Source: Archaeoglobaceae archaeon (GTDB lineage Archaea > Halobacteriota > Archaeoglobi > Archaeoglobales > Archaeoglobaceae). From it: 64,000 nucleotides of DNA. Numbering within the stretch: the first letter of the stretch is position 1; each line of letters starts with the position of its first letter. The stretch spans positions 1-64,000 of the forward strand of contig JALVJV010000019.1 of NCBI GenBank assembly GCA_027028145.1, given 5' to 3'. The translations under genes were made by a program, and so were the position numbers. Positions 51,131 through 60,995 of the stretch are shown here, in pieces. The notes beneath the pieces were generated by a model. It was not told the origin of the DNA and searched no databases. It saw only the letters and a list, made by a program, of their open reading frames with translations.

Positions 51131-52599
51131 ACGATCACGTCGGCGATCTTTCCCCTTTTCACTCCACCCCTAACGACGGTGAAGCAGTTGAAGTATAGAA
51201 CTCTCACATCCTCAACATCCTCATCGCTCGCACCGAACTTCTTGGCTTCCTCTTTAACCCTCTCGATCGCAATTCGAACGAACTCCTCGTCATCCGGAAA
51301 CCTTTCGTCGAATTTCTCAACATCACCGTTGAAAACAGCCACACCCTTTTCGGTATCGAATCTGGCGTAGAGAGTCAAACTTATCTTCGAAACCGCAACG
51401 CCTATCGCGTTTACAGCTTCACTGTGCTCCGGAATTACGTAACTAACTCCAGCCTTCTTCGCGATCATCGGAATCATATATTTGGCTAAGTATCCCGTTC
51501 CGACTATCTTATTGCAGTCCACCGCCTTAACGCTCTCCGCAACCATCGTAACGTAATCTTCGACAACTTTCTCAGCATCGCTCAAATCTCCAAATATCTC
51601 TCTTCCCTTCTCCTTAGAAGCCTTGTAATCTCCTATTTCGAATCCTATACAGTTTAAAGCGTCCGTAAGTGTGAAATACTTTCCTCCAAATGCTATCGGT
51701 TTATCGAGCCTCTTGTGCATCAGTCTTCCATTCTCAACGACCGAATCTCCGCCGAAAGGAATGGAGAACGACTCCACGCATCTTATTAGCGTTTTTCTGC
51801 CGGCTATCTCAACCTTCTCGATTATCTTCGGCTTTCCGTTCTCAAGCTGAACGAAATCCGTTGTTGTTCCGCCGATGTCGATTACGAGGGCATCCCTCTC
51901 TCTCGTAAGGTAGTAAGCTCCGATCGCAACCGAAGCCGGACTTGAGTTGTATAGTTCCGATGGGTTATCCAAAGCCATCTCGTAGGGAATTATCCCGCCG
52001 TCTCCTTTGTAATAGAAGAAATCGTCGGAATACTTCTTTATCAGCTTCGTAAGTTCGCAAACAACCCTCTTAATCTTCGCATTTATTATCGTTGTGTTTA
52101 TCCTTAGCGGGTAGTTAAGCTCGGGGATGTGAAAGCTCAGAGCCATGTCCTCGTAACCGTAATAATCCGCAACTATCTTAGCCGCTTTCAGCTCAAGCAG
52201 AGGATTCCTGATCGAGAACTTCGAAGCTATCGCAACGTTCTTGTATTTACCGCGATTTTTTTCAATAACGCTCCTAACCTCGTTTTCGTCCAAATCCTCC
52301 ACAACATCTCCTCTGTGGTTCACGGCACCGCTCAAAACGTTTCCATAGCTTTCGTAATTTAAGCCGGGTCCGGGAAACAGAATCGTGAGGGTCGGATGTT
52401 CTTCAAATCTGCTCAAAAGGAGATTGAGAGGTAAAGACGTGCTTACGATAAGTTTTTCCTTCTTTAAATCAACATTTTCGCTTATTCTTTTTAGAATCTC
52501 TCCTATTCCGAGCTCGTTCGGGACTTTGAAAGTTAGAATCTCTTCACCAACGATAGCTCCGTCCGTGTTAGTTCCTCCGATGTCGATTCCGACCGTCAT
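51091..52599 (-). CDS. Hydantoinase A/oxoprolinase-family protein
   Basis: ASKHA-fold protein of 502 residues. MTVGIDIGGTNTDGAIVGEE and ALVIDIGGTTTDFVQLENGK are the two phosphate loops; PFGGDSVVENG and VGTGYLAKYMIPMIAKKAG are also typical of HyuA/N-methylhydantoinase A. It is shorter than bacterial HyuA and lacks an adjacent HyuB, so it may be a stand-alone archaeal type of unknown substrate. Confidence 0.85.
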   Translation of the reverse strand: MTVGIDIGGTNTDGAIVGEEILTFKVPNELGIGEILKRISENVDLKKEKLIVSTSLPLNLLLSRFEEHPTLTILFPGPGLNYESYGNVLSGAVNHRGDVVEDLDENEVRSVIEKNRGKYKNVAIASKFSIRNPLLELKAAKIVADYYGYEDMALSFHIPELNYPLRINTTIINAKIKRVVCELTKLIKKYSDDFFYYKGDGGIIPYEMALDNPSELYNSSPASVAIGAYYLTRERDALVIDIGGTTTDFVQLENGKPKIIEKVEIAGRKTLIRCVESFSIPFGGDSVVENGRLMHKRLDKPIAFGGKYFTLTDALNCIGFEIGDYKASKEKGREIFGDLSDAEKVVEDYVTMVAESVKAVDCNKIVGTGYLAKYMIPMIAKKAGVSYVIPEHSEAVNAIGVAVSKISLTLYARFDTEKGVAVFNGDVEKFDERFPDDEEFVRIAIERVKEEAKKFGASDEDVEDVRVLYFNCFTVVRGGVKRGKIADVIVQIEPGISGEFGK

Positions 52600-52716
52600 T
52601 GCTTTTCGTTATGCGGGATGCATAAAAACGTTATCGAAATTTTTGCATTAATTATATAATAATATATCAATCACCGCAAAAATCTTAAATACTTTCGGTA
52701 GATAATCATTATCACT

Positions 52717-53514
52717 ATGAGAAGAATTTTCGTAACCCTGCTCGTTCTTGCGATACTGATCCAGCCGGTATTGGCTATGGACGTGGGAATTACTCCCGAT
52801 TCTCCGCTTTATCCGATAAAAAGACTTCTCGAAGAGATAGACCTGTTCTTCACTTTCGATAATGTCGCCAAGGCTGAAAAACTTCTTAAGTATGCTGGGC
52901 TAAGATTGGCGGAAGCCAAGAAGATGGCCGAAGAAGGAAAGTATAGATACGTGGACGAACTTCTGAAGGATTACGGTAACGATATCCGTAGGGCTGTCGA
53001 GCTTATCGAATCTGCGAAGCCGAAAGATGCTTCGAAGATAGCTTGGCTTGTAGTTAACGAATCCACAACATACATTAAAGCTCTCGACGAGCTTTCGAAG
53101 ATCGTTCCAAACAAGAGTATCAAAATAGCTGAGATGCAGACGATTAAGCAGAGCGAACTTGCGATAGAGATTCTGAAGGATGTCGATCCGGCGGAAGCCT
53201 ATAAGCTCAGCCTAAGCCTGACGAACAGACTACTCAAGATCGCCAACGAAAGGGCGAGCAAAGGAGAAAACGCGGAGTTTTTGCTTAAGGAGAGCGAGAA
53301 GCTGATGAATCAGTCGGAGGAAATTCTTAATAACGTTGAAAAAACCGGAACAATTACGAATTCGAATGACATCGTCGAAGAGATCAAGTCGATAATAGAT
53401 GAGGCGACGAACATCTCAATAATCAAAAACAGAGACAGAAATGTAACTCTCGATATAATTGAGAAGGGACTAAAAATCTACGAGAAACTTGGAATTAAAG
53501 GAGTATTTAAGTAG
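52717..53514 (+). CDS. Secreted DUF5667-like helical protein
   Basis: A signal peptide (RIFVTLLVLAILIQPVLA) is followed by GITPDSPLYPIKRLLEEIDL and KAEKLLKYAGLRLAEAKKMA, the DUF5667 pattern. The remainder is helical with repeated heptad-like units. 265 residues, no membrane anchor after the signal. CTTAAATA near 52685 is a probable TATA, giving a leaderless or very short leader. Function unknown; cell-surface location inferred. Confidence 0.75.
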   Translation: MRRIFVTLLVLAILIQPVLAMDVGITPDSPLYPIKRLLEEIDLFFTFDNVAKAEKLLKYAGLRLAEAKKMAEEGKYRYVDELLKDYGNDIRRAVELIESAKPKDASKIAWLVVNESTTYIKALDELSKIVPNKSIKIAEMQTIKQSELAIEILKDVDPAEAYKLSLSLTNRLLKIANERASKGENAEFLLKESEKLMNQSEEILNNVEKTGTITNSNDIVEEIKSIIDEATNISIIKNRDRNVTLDIIEKGLKIYEKLGIKGVFK

Positions 53515-54684
53515 TTAGAGGAAGAGATCCTTCAGATCCCAGAGCAACTTAGGATGCTTCTTTAAAACTTCCTTTATTATAGCCTTAACGCTTATCTCCT
53601 CCAACTTGCACTTGGCGAGGCTGTGCATTATCTTGTTGAGTGTTTCGTCGTCCATCTTGATTAGTTTCTGCTGTAGCTTTCTCTTTCTTGCCAAATCCTT
53701 ACCGAAATCGTTCTTCCAAAGCTCATCATACTTCCTAAGCGTTTTCGCCGAATAATCGCCTTTCTGTATAGCTTCAGCCGCAACTATTCCGGCGTAATAG
53801 CCGGCTTTCATAGCGTTGGCTATTCCTCCGCCGGTGATCGGATCCGCATGCCTCGCGGCATCTCCGACGAGCATGACGTTATCAGCTACAGCCGTTTCTA
53901 TTTCTCCCTTCACCGGCACTGCTCCGGCTACAACCTCCACGATCTTCCCATCGGGGAAGTGGTTGTCCACGAACTCGTCCAAGTAATCCTTCGGTGATTT
54001 GTTAGCTAAAGCCGGCATAACACCTATTCCGACGTTTGCGGAGCCGTTTCCCTTGGGAAACAGCCAAACGTAACCACCGGGAGCGATGTTATTTCCGAAC
54101 CAGAAGTGGCAGTATTCGGGATCGAAATCTATGCCGGTCATGAGGTATTGGACGCAACTCTCGATTTCGTCGAGCTTGAGAGTCGTATCTATTCCGGCCC
54201 ACTTAGCCACTCTGCTCTCAACGCCATCCGCACCGATGACGATCTTGCATTCGACGTCGAATTCCTCCCCCATCCTCCTCAGCTTAACCTTTACACCATC
54301 CCTCGTCCTCTCCATTCCAACTGCTGTGGTCTTTACCATCACATCCGCCCCAGCTTTTGCCGCAAGCCTTGCGAGATGCCTGTCGAATATCTTCCTCTCT
54401 AAAACGTATCCGACCTCGTTTCCAGCCATCTCCTCAGTCAGTGTGATTTCGGTTCCATCTGGAGCGTATATCTTTGCACCGATAACCTCAGCCGCTATGA
54501 ACTTCCTGTCTATTTCCACGAACCTCTGAAGATCCTTTTTACCTATTCCTTCGGCACATCTGACCGGGGCGCCGATTTCCTGTCTCTTCTCAACGAGCAA
54601 AACGCTCAAGCCCTTCTCAGCGCAAGTCCTTGCCGCTAAGCTTCCTCCAGGTCCGGCTCCGATTACGACGACGTCGTATTTCAT
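53515..54684 (-). CDS. Geranylgeranyl reductase (archaeal lipid saturation)
   Basis: FAD enzyme that saturates the isoprenoid chains of archaeal lipids. The dinucleotide loop [20 protein letters not shown] is at the start, [17 protein letters not shown] in the middle, and [20 protein letters not shown] is the second FAD motif. About 389 residues from ATG 54684, which overlaps the upstream ferredoxin stop (ATGA). The adjacent ferredoxin probably supplies electrons, as shown for the Methanosarcina pair. Confidence 0.92.
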   Translation of the reverse strand: MKYDVVVIGAGPGGSLAARTCAEKGLSVLLVEKRQEIGAPVRCAEGIGKKDLQRFVEIDRKFIAAEVIGAKIYAPDGTEITLTEEMAGNEVGYVLERKIFDRHLARLAAKAGADVMVKTTAVGMERTRDGVKVKLRRMGEEFDVECKIVIGADGVESRVAKWAGIDTTLKLDEIESCVQYLMTGIDFDPEYCHFWFGNNIAPGGYVWLFPKGNGSANVGIGVMPALANKSPKDYLDEFVDNHFPDGKIVEVVAGAVPVKGEIETAVADNVMLVGDAARHADPITGGGIANAMKAGYYAGIVAAEAIQKGDYSAKTLRKYDELWKNDFGKDLARKRKLQQKLIKMDDETLNKIMHSLAKCKLEEISVKAIIKEVLKKHPKLLWDLKDLFL

Positions 54685-54872
54685 GAGACCACCTCTAACG
54701 CGTTCATCGGGCAAACCTTAACGCAGATTCCGCAACCGTTGCACTTCTCCTCGTCGATCATCAAAAAGGTCTCAACGAGCTCGTTGGCGTTGAACTTGCA
54801 GACTGCTATACATGCCCCGCAGTAAGCGCATCTGTATCTGTTCACGATGACCCTTTTCTTGGGCATGCCCAT
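54681..54872 (-). CDS. 2[4Fe-4S]-type ferredoxin coupled to geranylgeranyl reductase
   Basis: 63 residues with two cluster motifs: [11 protein letters not shown] and [12 protein letters not shown]. The first motif is followed by Lys-Phe rather than the usual Cys-Pro, so that cluster could have a shifted potential. A basic N-terminus ([11 protein letters not shown]) precedes. The four-base overlap with the reductase argues for a dedicated donor. Confidence 0.92.
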   Translation of the reverse strand: MGMPKKRVIVNRYRCAYCGACIAVCKFNANELVETFLMIDEEKCNGCGICVKVCPMNALEVVS

Positions 54873-54888
54873 ACTTGGCGTTCGAATT

Positions 54889-55398
54889 TTAAGATTGTTG
54901 CCTTTCTATTCTGCAACCCTTACAGTGAAGGATTTCCAAGTATGTTATTAGAATCCTCTTAGCCTTCTCAAGCTTGTCCTCCGGAATATCCTTATGTTCT
55001 ATCTTAAGCTCGTCCCTCGCGGGAATATCGGCAATGTCTTTGCCCAAAACATCCCCGCTGTATGTGTCCATAATCGTAGTATCATCCCAGTCGGTAGCAA
55101 CGGCTAAGGGGGTATTCAGAACCCTCGCACAGGCTAAAGCCAACCTTTCATAGGGGATCAGCGTGGAAGGCGGGGCGCACATGATTACGATCGCATTTTT
55201 GCCATCTATTCTGATTAAAAGATCGGCAGTAGCCTTAGCGATTCCTTCGGGAATGTGAACGTCAAACTCGTAATCGACTATGATTTCGTTAGGAGAATAA
55301 CCCTTCTCCTCGACCAAAAATTTCTCGACGTTCTGTCTAACCCTCTCCTTGGGAGTGTCCCACAAAGCCAAGCCCGTGACGTAATCTCTTATAAACAT
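54889..55398 (-). CDS. HsdR N-terminal-like (PD-(D/E)xK fold) protein, catalytic residues apparently lost
   Basis: 169 residues: VRQNVEKFLVEEKGYSPNEI and IPEGIAKATADLLIRIDGKN follow the type I restriction R-subunit N-terminal pattern. The second acidic position and lysine, normally within an E-x-K strand, are replaced by IVIMCAPPSTL. Asp in ADLLIRID remains. It may be an inactive relative with a binding role. It ends near the ferredoxin gene and starts opposite MoxR; function unknown. Confidence 0.65.
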   Translation of the reverse strand: MFIRDYVTGLALWDTPKERVRQNVEKFLVEEKGYSPNEIIVDYEFDVHIPEGIAKATADLLIRIDGKNAIVIMCAPPSTLIPYERLALACARVLNTPLAVATDWDDTTIMDTYSGDVLGKDIADIPARDELKIEHKDIPEDKLEKAKRILITYLEILHCKGCRIERQQS

Positions 55399-55432
55399 AG
55401 AACCATGTTGGTAAGCTTGCTTTTAAGCGTTG

Positions 55433-56407
55433 TCATGGTTTAACTTCAACCTTCTTCGGCACCTCAACCTCCTTCAACACATCCTCAACGACCTTCTCAG
55501 CTCTCACCCCTTCTATCGCATACTCCACATCCAAGATGATCCTGTGGGCTAAAGCCTCCTTAGCGATCCTCTTGATGTCATCTGGAATCACGAAGTCCCT
55601 TCCGTCCATGCAGGCGAGAGCGCGAGAAAGCTTCAGCAATGCTAAGCCTCCCCTTGGACTCGAACCTATTTCGACCATCTCATGCTCCCTCGTAGCTCTG
55701 ACGAGTTCTGCTATATACCTAAGAATGCTCTCATCGACGTATATTCTTTCCACAACCATCTGCATCTCCCTGAATTCATCGATGCTTACCACAGGCTTAA
55801 TTTCATCCGTTGGATCGTCCTTCATCCACCTTATCCTTCTCCTAAGTATCTCCATCTCATCCTCGACATCCTTCGGATATCCGGGACTCATTCTGATCAG
55901 GAATCTATCCATCTGAGCCTCAGGCAACGGGTAAGTTCCTTCCTGCTCTATCGGGTTTTGTGTTGCTATAACGAAGAACGGCTCCTCCAACTTGAATGTC
56001 TCTCCTTCAATCGTAACCTGACGCTCCTCCATGGCTTCAAGCAACGCCGCCTGCGTCTTCGGCGGGCTTCTGTTTATCTCGTCAGCCAACAGAATATGTG
56101 TGAATATCGGGCCTTTAACGAGTTCGAAGTGGTCTCCCTTCCATACCTTCGTCCCGATTATATCTGCCGGCAACAGATCCGGGGTGAACTGAATTCGCTT
56201 GTAATCCGCTCCGATGACTTTTGCAAATACCTTTGCAAGAAGGGTCTTGCCCAAGCCGGGGTAGTCTTCAAACAGAACGTTTCCGTTGCAAAGGCAGGAT
56301 GCAAGCATCTTCTCGATCAGATCCCTATCTCCAACGTAGACTTCGCATACTGCCGAAACTATCGCATCGCACTTCTTTCTGAACGTATCAAGATCCAAAT
56401 CCGACAC
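55433..56407 (-). CDS. MoxR-family AAA+ ATPase
   Basis: Walker A region FEDYPGLGKTLLAKVFAKVI, Walker B HILLADEINRSPPKTQAALL, sensor FFVIATQNPIEQEGTYPLPE and AQMDRFLIRMSPGYP. 324 residues. MoxR ATPases act as chaperones with vWA or DUF58 proteins. Here the partner set is an integral membrane protein (20-base overlap) and a transglutaminase protein; no vWA/DUF58 gene is adjacent. Confidence 0.93.
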   Translation of the reverse strand: MSDLDLDTFRKKCDAIVSAVCEVYVGDRDLIEKMLASCLCNGNVLFEDYPGLGKTLLAKVFAKVIGADYKRIQFTPDLLPADIIGTKVWKGDHFELVKGPIFTHILLADEINRSPPKTQAALLEAMEERQVTIEGETFKLEEPFFVIATQNPIEQEGTYPLPEAQMDRFLIRMSPGYPKDVEDEMEILRRRIRWMKDDPTDEIKPVVSIDEFREMQMVVERIYVDESILRYIAELVRATREHEMVEIGSSPRGGLALLKLSRALACMDGRDFVIPDDIKRIAKEALAHRIILDVEYAIEGVRAEKVVEDVLKEVEVPKKVEVKP

Positions 56408-57392
56408 CCTCCCTCTTCAAATAATTTTCCAAACTTTTTATAACTTCCTCCCTTCTCTTTTTATTCCTCCTCTCTATGAGTTTCCTCTCCCAGCTAAACG
56501 CAAGCTTCGGAACCTTCTCATCTTCGTGTGAGACTATGAAGGAGATCACTCTGGCAATTTCATCGAGCCTCCAGCCGGCGGAAATCAGAACATGAGAGAT
56601 CACGGCAATTAGCGGAGATTTTAATCCCCTCTCGATGAATTCATTCTTTGCTTTCTCTATGCTCTCCACTATCTCCTCCTTCTTAAGCCCAATCCTGAAC
56701 TCGTGGATTTTGACGATTTCGCACTCATCTACAACCATCGATTTTCTTACGATCGAGCTCGCTTTGAAAAACACCCCGGCGACTATCAGCCAGTCTATTA
56801 CGTTGATTAAACCGGGTCTATCAAATAGGAGCGGGCGGATCAGAGTGAAGTAAACCGAAACTACGAGGGTTGTAGTAATTATAAACGATCTTATATGCCT
56901 CAGAAATTCGAACTTCCTGTGGATCGATGGAAGCAAAGTAGTTAAAGCGAGCAGAAAGAGCAGAACGGCAAAAATAATTCCGATCTCCTTGGCTTGCTTA
57001 AACGGAATGAGAGATATAAGCTGGTAGCCGAAGAAAGCTGAAAGAAGAAGTCCGACTGCAGTTATAACGGGCTGAAATCTTGTCGGTAGCTCGAACTTTA
57101 TCAACGCAAGCGAAAGCAGAAAAGGAAGAATCAGAGGTTCCATGGGTTTCAGATAGAATCCTACGTCCGGTAAATTCATCGATATAACGTTTAAAGCCAG
57201 ATAAACGGAAAACGCAACGATAAAAGGTCTGAAAGCGGAAATCAGCCTATGGAATCCCATGACCTCGTAGGTTACGTAAAGTATATACATCGCTATCAGG
57301 TATTCGAGCCCCCTTATTGTGTAGATGCTACTTCCGGCCAAAGTTACGAGTATTAGCAAAGTCGCAAGTATTATTCCGCCGATCTTACGCAC
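56388..57392 (-). CDS. Integral membrane protein of MoxR/transglutaminase operon, 334 aa
   Basis: About eight membrane helices in residues 1-205 (IGGIILATLLILVTLAGSSI; FRPFIVAFSVYLALNVI; LLLSAFFGYQLISLIPF; IGIIFAVLLFLLALTTLLP; IITTTLVVSVYFTLIRPLLF), then a cytoplasmic helical tail with ISHVLISAGWRLDEIARVIS and a basic end. It replaces the DUF58 protein usual in such operons. Overlaps both neighbours. No family recognised. Confidence 0.75.
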   Translation of the reverse strand: MRKIGGIILATLLILVTLAGSSIYTIRGLEYLIAMYILYVTYEVMGFHRLISAFRPFIVAFSVYLALNVISMNLPDVGFYLKPMEPLILPFLLSLALIKFELPTRFQPVITAVGLLLSAFFGYQLISLIPFKQAKEIGIIFAVLLFLLALTTLLPSIHRKFEFLRHIRSFIITTTLVVSVYFTLIRPLLFDRPGLINVIDWLIVAGVFFKASSIVRKSMVVDECEIVKIHEFRIGLKKEEIVESIEKAKNEFIERGLKSPLIAVISHVLISAGWRLDEIARVISFIVSHEDEKVPKLAFSWERKLIERRNKKRREEVIKSLENYLKREGVGFGS

Positions 57393-59964
57393 GGTAACAC
57401 CTCCTGAGGTTCATATAGTCCTTAAAGGCTTCTATGAATTCGGAACGACCGAATCCCCTTCTGTTTCCATACTTGTATAGCTCGAATAACTTAAGCAGTA
57501 TATCCGCCCTGCACGGCTTGAGCATGCCTATCACTTCCCTCGGCGTCGCATCCTTAAGATCAACCTTCTTCAGTTTCTCAACGTTGGTTACTAAATTCTT
57601 GAATATCTCCGCTATAGCCTTTCCGTAGTCGTCCACGACCGTTATCTTAACCTCCTTAACTTCCTTCACCTTTCCGTCCTTCACCCTTTCAGCCCTTATC
57701 ACATGCACGCCTTCCTTATCGAATCTAACGGAGTTTCCTTCGAAAGGCTTGCCGTCCACAAAAACCCTATAGCCGTCTTTGCTCTCAACCCTAAATTTGA
57801 TCTCCTCCCCAACCTTCCAGATCAGCGGGAGATCGTCAATCTCCCTCTCAACGATTATCCTCAAACCGCCTCGTCTTAACCTGTAATAGTAAAAGCCGAC
57901 GATGAATCCGATTGGAATCAGCAGAAGCCAGAAAGGAAAAGCAGAAGCTTCGTAAACGAGCTTCGCCGATGAATGAAACTCGTCGCCCGGATAGTATATC
58001 TCGAACCTCGAACCAGATACATTTATCCTCGCAATTCCATTCCTAAGCCTATAGCTTTTCCCGTTGACGAATATAGTTCCATTCAACCCGTTCCCCAATT
58101 CGTCGAATACCTTAACGCCCAGAATTCCGTCTTCGTAGCTTGCGGAAATTTTAACCCTTGCAATTGACTTGAGCATGACAATCTTGCTGTATCCGTATAC
58201 GTCGAATTCGAGAGGGATCATTCCGACTTCTTCCGGCTTGATCTTGAATCTTACGAAACCCCTTTTATCGGTCTTTGCGAAAACCTCTCCGCCTTTCCAG
58301 ATAATCCGGACGCTTTCGTTTTTGATGGGCTTTCCGTTGAAGAGAATAGCGGCAAACAGCTCGTTCTCTTTACCGGCTAAAACCGTCGTGTTCGAAATTA
58401 CAACATCGATATCTCCGGCTTCAACCTTCTTCTGATAAGTTACAGGAAGGATGAAGCCTGAACCGGGATAAAAAAGCTCTATTTCGTGCTCGCCCTTAGA
58501 AAGCCTCAAAAATATCATGAAATAACCTTTTGCATCCGTCTTCGTCTCATCGCAGATAACTCCATCGACTTTGACTATTATCCTCGCGTTCGCTATTCCG
58601 GTTCCGTTGAAATCTACGAGCCTTCCCCTTAAAGTCAAATTAGTTGAAACCTTGTCCGGAATTTCAATCTCGAAGTGCGGGGGACTGTAGATCTTTATAA
58701 CGGGATCGCTCCAAGAGGGCATGTATGCGAGGCTTCCCACGTAATGGGCTAATATGTAGTATTTTCCGACCAAATCGGGAGCTTTGACTCTAACCTTAAA
58801 TCTACCGTTTTTAAACGATGCCAACTTAAGCAGAATTCCCTTCTCGTCGCTCTTGTTCTTCTTCAAAAATATCTCGACGTAACCGCTTTCAACAAATTTT
58901 CCTTCCTTGGTTTTAACGTAGCCTTCTACCGTAAAGTATTCGCCCACTTTAACTGTAGTGCTGACGTTTGTGATCTTTGTGATCGTCGGAATCCTTACTT
59001 GCGATGGAGTGGGATCGAACTCCACCCATCCCTCCCTAAACTTCACCTCAGCCCAAGCATGAGCCTGAGATGCGAATACGGTCTGATTTTGCGGGGTAGG
59101 TTCGGCTAAATATCCCACAACGAGTCTTGCGGGAATTCCGATCGAGTTGCACATTATTACGAATGCGGAGGCGAATTGCTTGCATATCCCCCTCTTCTCC
59201 TTGAACAGAAACCAATAGGTTGGATCCTCATCGGACGGAATCGTGTATGACGGATCGTATCTGTAATGCTTCTTTAAATACTCTTCAATCAGCAGAGCCT
59301 TTTCGTAGTCGTTCTTAGCATTTCTCGTTATGCTCAACGCAAGCCGTCTTATGGCTTCGTATTCTTCTTTGTTCATTATTATCTTAGCGAATCCGTCCTT
59401 CGCGGCCTTCGTCGCTTTTATTTTATATGCTGTCGAAACAGCAAGATACGGCCTATCGCACGATTTGATAAGGTAAGTTCCGGTGCTCTCGTTGAACTTC
59501 GCGTTAATGGAAACGTAGCATGTATCCTTAGAAACGGAAATATGAATTTTGAACGGAACTATCGGAGTAACCTTATACCTCGTTATATGCTGGGAAAGCC
59601 TGAGCTCGGGTTTATCTTTGTAGCTGACGTTGTCCTCGATCCAAACACCGTTAATATAGGTTGAAGCTACGTAAAGCCTCATGTGGTTAGTGTAGGCGTT
59701 CAATCCTTCGACGAAATAGATCGGAAGTTGCGGGGGATTGCTGTAATTTCTGAGATTGCACATGTTCGACTCCGCGATCGTCGATGGGATATTCTTCAAC
59801 TCCTCCCATTTCTGATTACCCTTTCCGGCATGCTTCTCGAAATATCCGGCACCTATGAATCCTTCAAATCCGGTTTTACTAAAATCGAGGGATGAGATAA
59901 AACTGAGCAAGAAAGCTAAGCCAAAGATCAGCAAAACCAAACCTGCAATTTTTTTAATAAACAT
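57385..59964 (-). CDS. Membrane-anchored transglutaminase-like surface protein, 859 aa
   Basis: One N-terminal membrane helix (IAGLVLLIFGLAFLLSFISS), then an extracellular part with a transglutaminase core: Cys in KRGICKQFASAFVIMCNSIG, His in SQAHAWAEVKF and Asp in WVEFDPTPSQ. Three or four Ig-like modules follow, then a second membrane helix (FPFWLLLIPIGFIVGFYYYR) and a cytoplasmic domain. Such proteins with MoxR are thought to process or crosslink envelope proteins. Start ATG 59964. Confidence 0.85.
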   Translation of the reverse strand: MFIKKIAGLVLLIFGLAFLLSFISSLDFSKTGFEGFIGAGYFEKHAGKGNQKWEELKNIPSTIAESNMCNLRNYSNPPQLPIYFVEGLNAYTNHMRLYVASTYINGVWIEDNVSYKDKPELRLSQHITRYKVTPIVPFKIHISVSKDTCYVSINAKFNESTGTYLIKSCDRPYLAVSTAYKIKATKAAKDGFAKIIMNKEEYEAIRRLALSITRNAKNDYEKALLIEEYLKKHYRYDPSYTIPSDEDPTYWFLFKEKRGICKQFASAFVIMCNSIGIPARLVVGYLAEPTPQNQTVFASQAHAWAEVKFREGWVEFDPTPSQVRIPTITKITNVSTTVKVGEYFTVEGYVKTKEGKFVESGYVEIFLKKNKSDEKGILLKLASFKNGRFKVRVKAPDLVGKYYILAHYVGSLAYMPSWSDPVIKIYSPPHFEIEIPDKVSTNLTLRGRLVDFNGTGIANARIIVKVDGVICDETKTDAKGYFMIFLRLSKGEHEIELFYPGSGFILPVTYQKKVEAGDIDVVISNTTVLAGKENELFAAILFNGKPIKNESVRIIWKGGEVFAKTDKRGFVRFKIKPEEVGMIPLEFDVYGYSKIVMLKSIARVKISASYEDGILGVKVFDELGNGLNGTIFVNGKSYRLRNGIARINVSGSRFEIYYPGDEFHSSAKLVYEASAFPFWLLLIPIGFIVGFYYYRLRRGGLRIIVEREIDDLPLIWKVGEEIKFRVESKDGYRVFVDGKPFEGNSVRFDKEGVHVIRAERVKDGKVKEVKEVKITVVDDYGKAIAEIFKNLVTNVEKLKKVDLKDATPREVIGMLKPCRADILLKLFELYKYGNRRGFGRSEFIEAFKDYMNLRRCYRA

Positions 59965-59993
59965 GATGTTGCATATTCGTTTCGATCAGCATA

Positions 59994-60962
59994 TTAAATT
60001 TGTCCCCAAACAGAAATCTCGGCACCCGAGTTCTTGGCTTTGGTTATTACGGTTTCGCAATTCAATCCCCTCTCGTTGAAGTAAGATCTGAGATCTCTGG
60101 CTACACTTTTGGCGTTGGAATCGGTTATCGCATAAACAGCCGGACCGGTTGAGCTCATGCCCACGGCTTTCGTTTCATCTGCAACGCAATTGAATGCAGA
60201 TCTAATAAGATCGCCGTATCTGTCTATTTCTGCTTTTTTAAAGCCGATATTCTGAATCCTCCAAATTGCGTCGCCGAACTCGTCCAAATCCTCCTCCGCA
60301 ACGGATGGCAAAAGTTTCATCAGAATCAAATGGCAGAGCTCCTTAACGTCTTCAAGCGGGATCGGGCAGACTTCCTTAAAAAGATTTACCTCCCTAACTC
60401 CGTAAAATCCGGTTAGTTCGGGGATAGCAACAACGATATCCCAATCGGGGAAATCCAATCTTGCGATAACCGGAGCAGGCTTGGCTCTGCTTGCAGATGA
60501 CGGCAGAAATTCGGGTTTCTCCTTCTTCGAATGACCGCCGTCCACTATGAAACCGCCTAATTCAAAAGCGGCAACTCCGATTCCGGAAGTCCCTCCCCTG
60601 CCGACAATATAAGCCAGTTCCCTAACGCTGAATCCGAAATCGTATATCCTGCTGAATGCCGTAGCAACTGCCAAACTTATCTGAGTTCCGGATCCCAGTC
60701 CTACGTGTGCTTTGTAATCCGAAAGGACTCTTATTTTAATTCCCCTTCCGAATCTATCTGCCAAGATTTTCGCAACCGATTCAAACCTATCCAAGTTTAA
60801 ACCCTCCCCCTCGACAACGACTTCGTCGCAATCTTCGGCGACGATTTCAACAAAAGGATCTTCGAGGGCTAAGCCGACTCCGCCGTCTATTCTGCCCAAG
60901 CATCCGTTTAAGTCGATCAGAGTTATGTGAATCCTCGAAGGTGTTCTAATTCTAACCTTCAT
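59994..60962 (-). CDS. mptG: Beta-ribofuranosylaminobenzene 5'-phosphate synthase
   Basis: Committed step of the tetrahydromethanopterin side chain, joining 4-hydroxybenzoate or pABA to PRPP. A GHMP-kinase-like protein: RTPSRIHITLIDLNGCLGRI at the start, then GLGSGTQISLAVATAFSRIY and GRGGTSGIGVAAFELGGFIV. About 322 residues from ATG 60962 (GGTG upstream). It implies methanopterin-type C1 metabolism, in line with mptD at 63133-63462. Confidence 0.92.
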   Translation of the reverse strand: MKVRIRTPSRIHITLIDLNGCLGRIDGGVGLALEDPFVEIVAEDCDEVVVEGEGLNLDRFESVAKILADRFGRGIKIRVLSDYKAHVGLGSGTQISLAVATAFSRIYDFGFSVRELAYIVGRGGTSGIGVAAFELGGFIVDGGHSKKEKPEFLPSSASRAKPAPVIARLDFPDWDIVVAIPELTGFYGVREVNLFKEVCPIPLEDVKELCHLILMKLLPSVAEEDLDEFGDAIWRIQNIGFKKAEIDRYGDLIRSAFNCVADETKAVGMSSTGPAVYAITDSNAKSVARDLRSYFNERGLNCETVITKAKNSGAEISVWGQI

Positions 60963-60995
60963 TTTAAACACCGGCAATCGTCAAGTTTTAAATAA

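Noticed and set aside
54889-55398. Restriction-modification system
   Set aside because: Only an HsdR N-terminal-like domain is found, without helicase, methyltransferase or specificity genes, and its catalytic residues seem lost.
55682-56443. 253-codon plus-strand open frame opposite moxR
   Set aside because: The moxR frame has intact AAA+ motifs; the opposite frame shows no domain and no start context.
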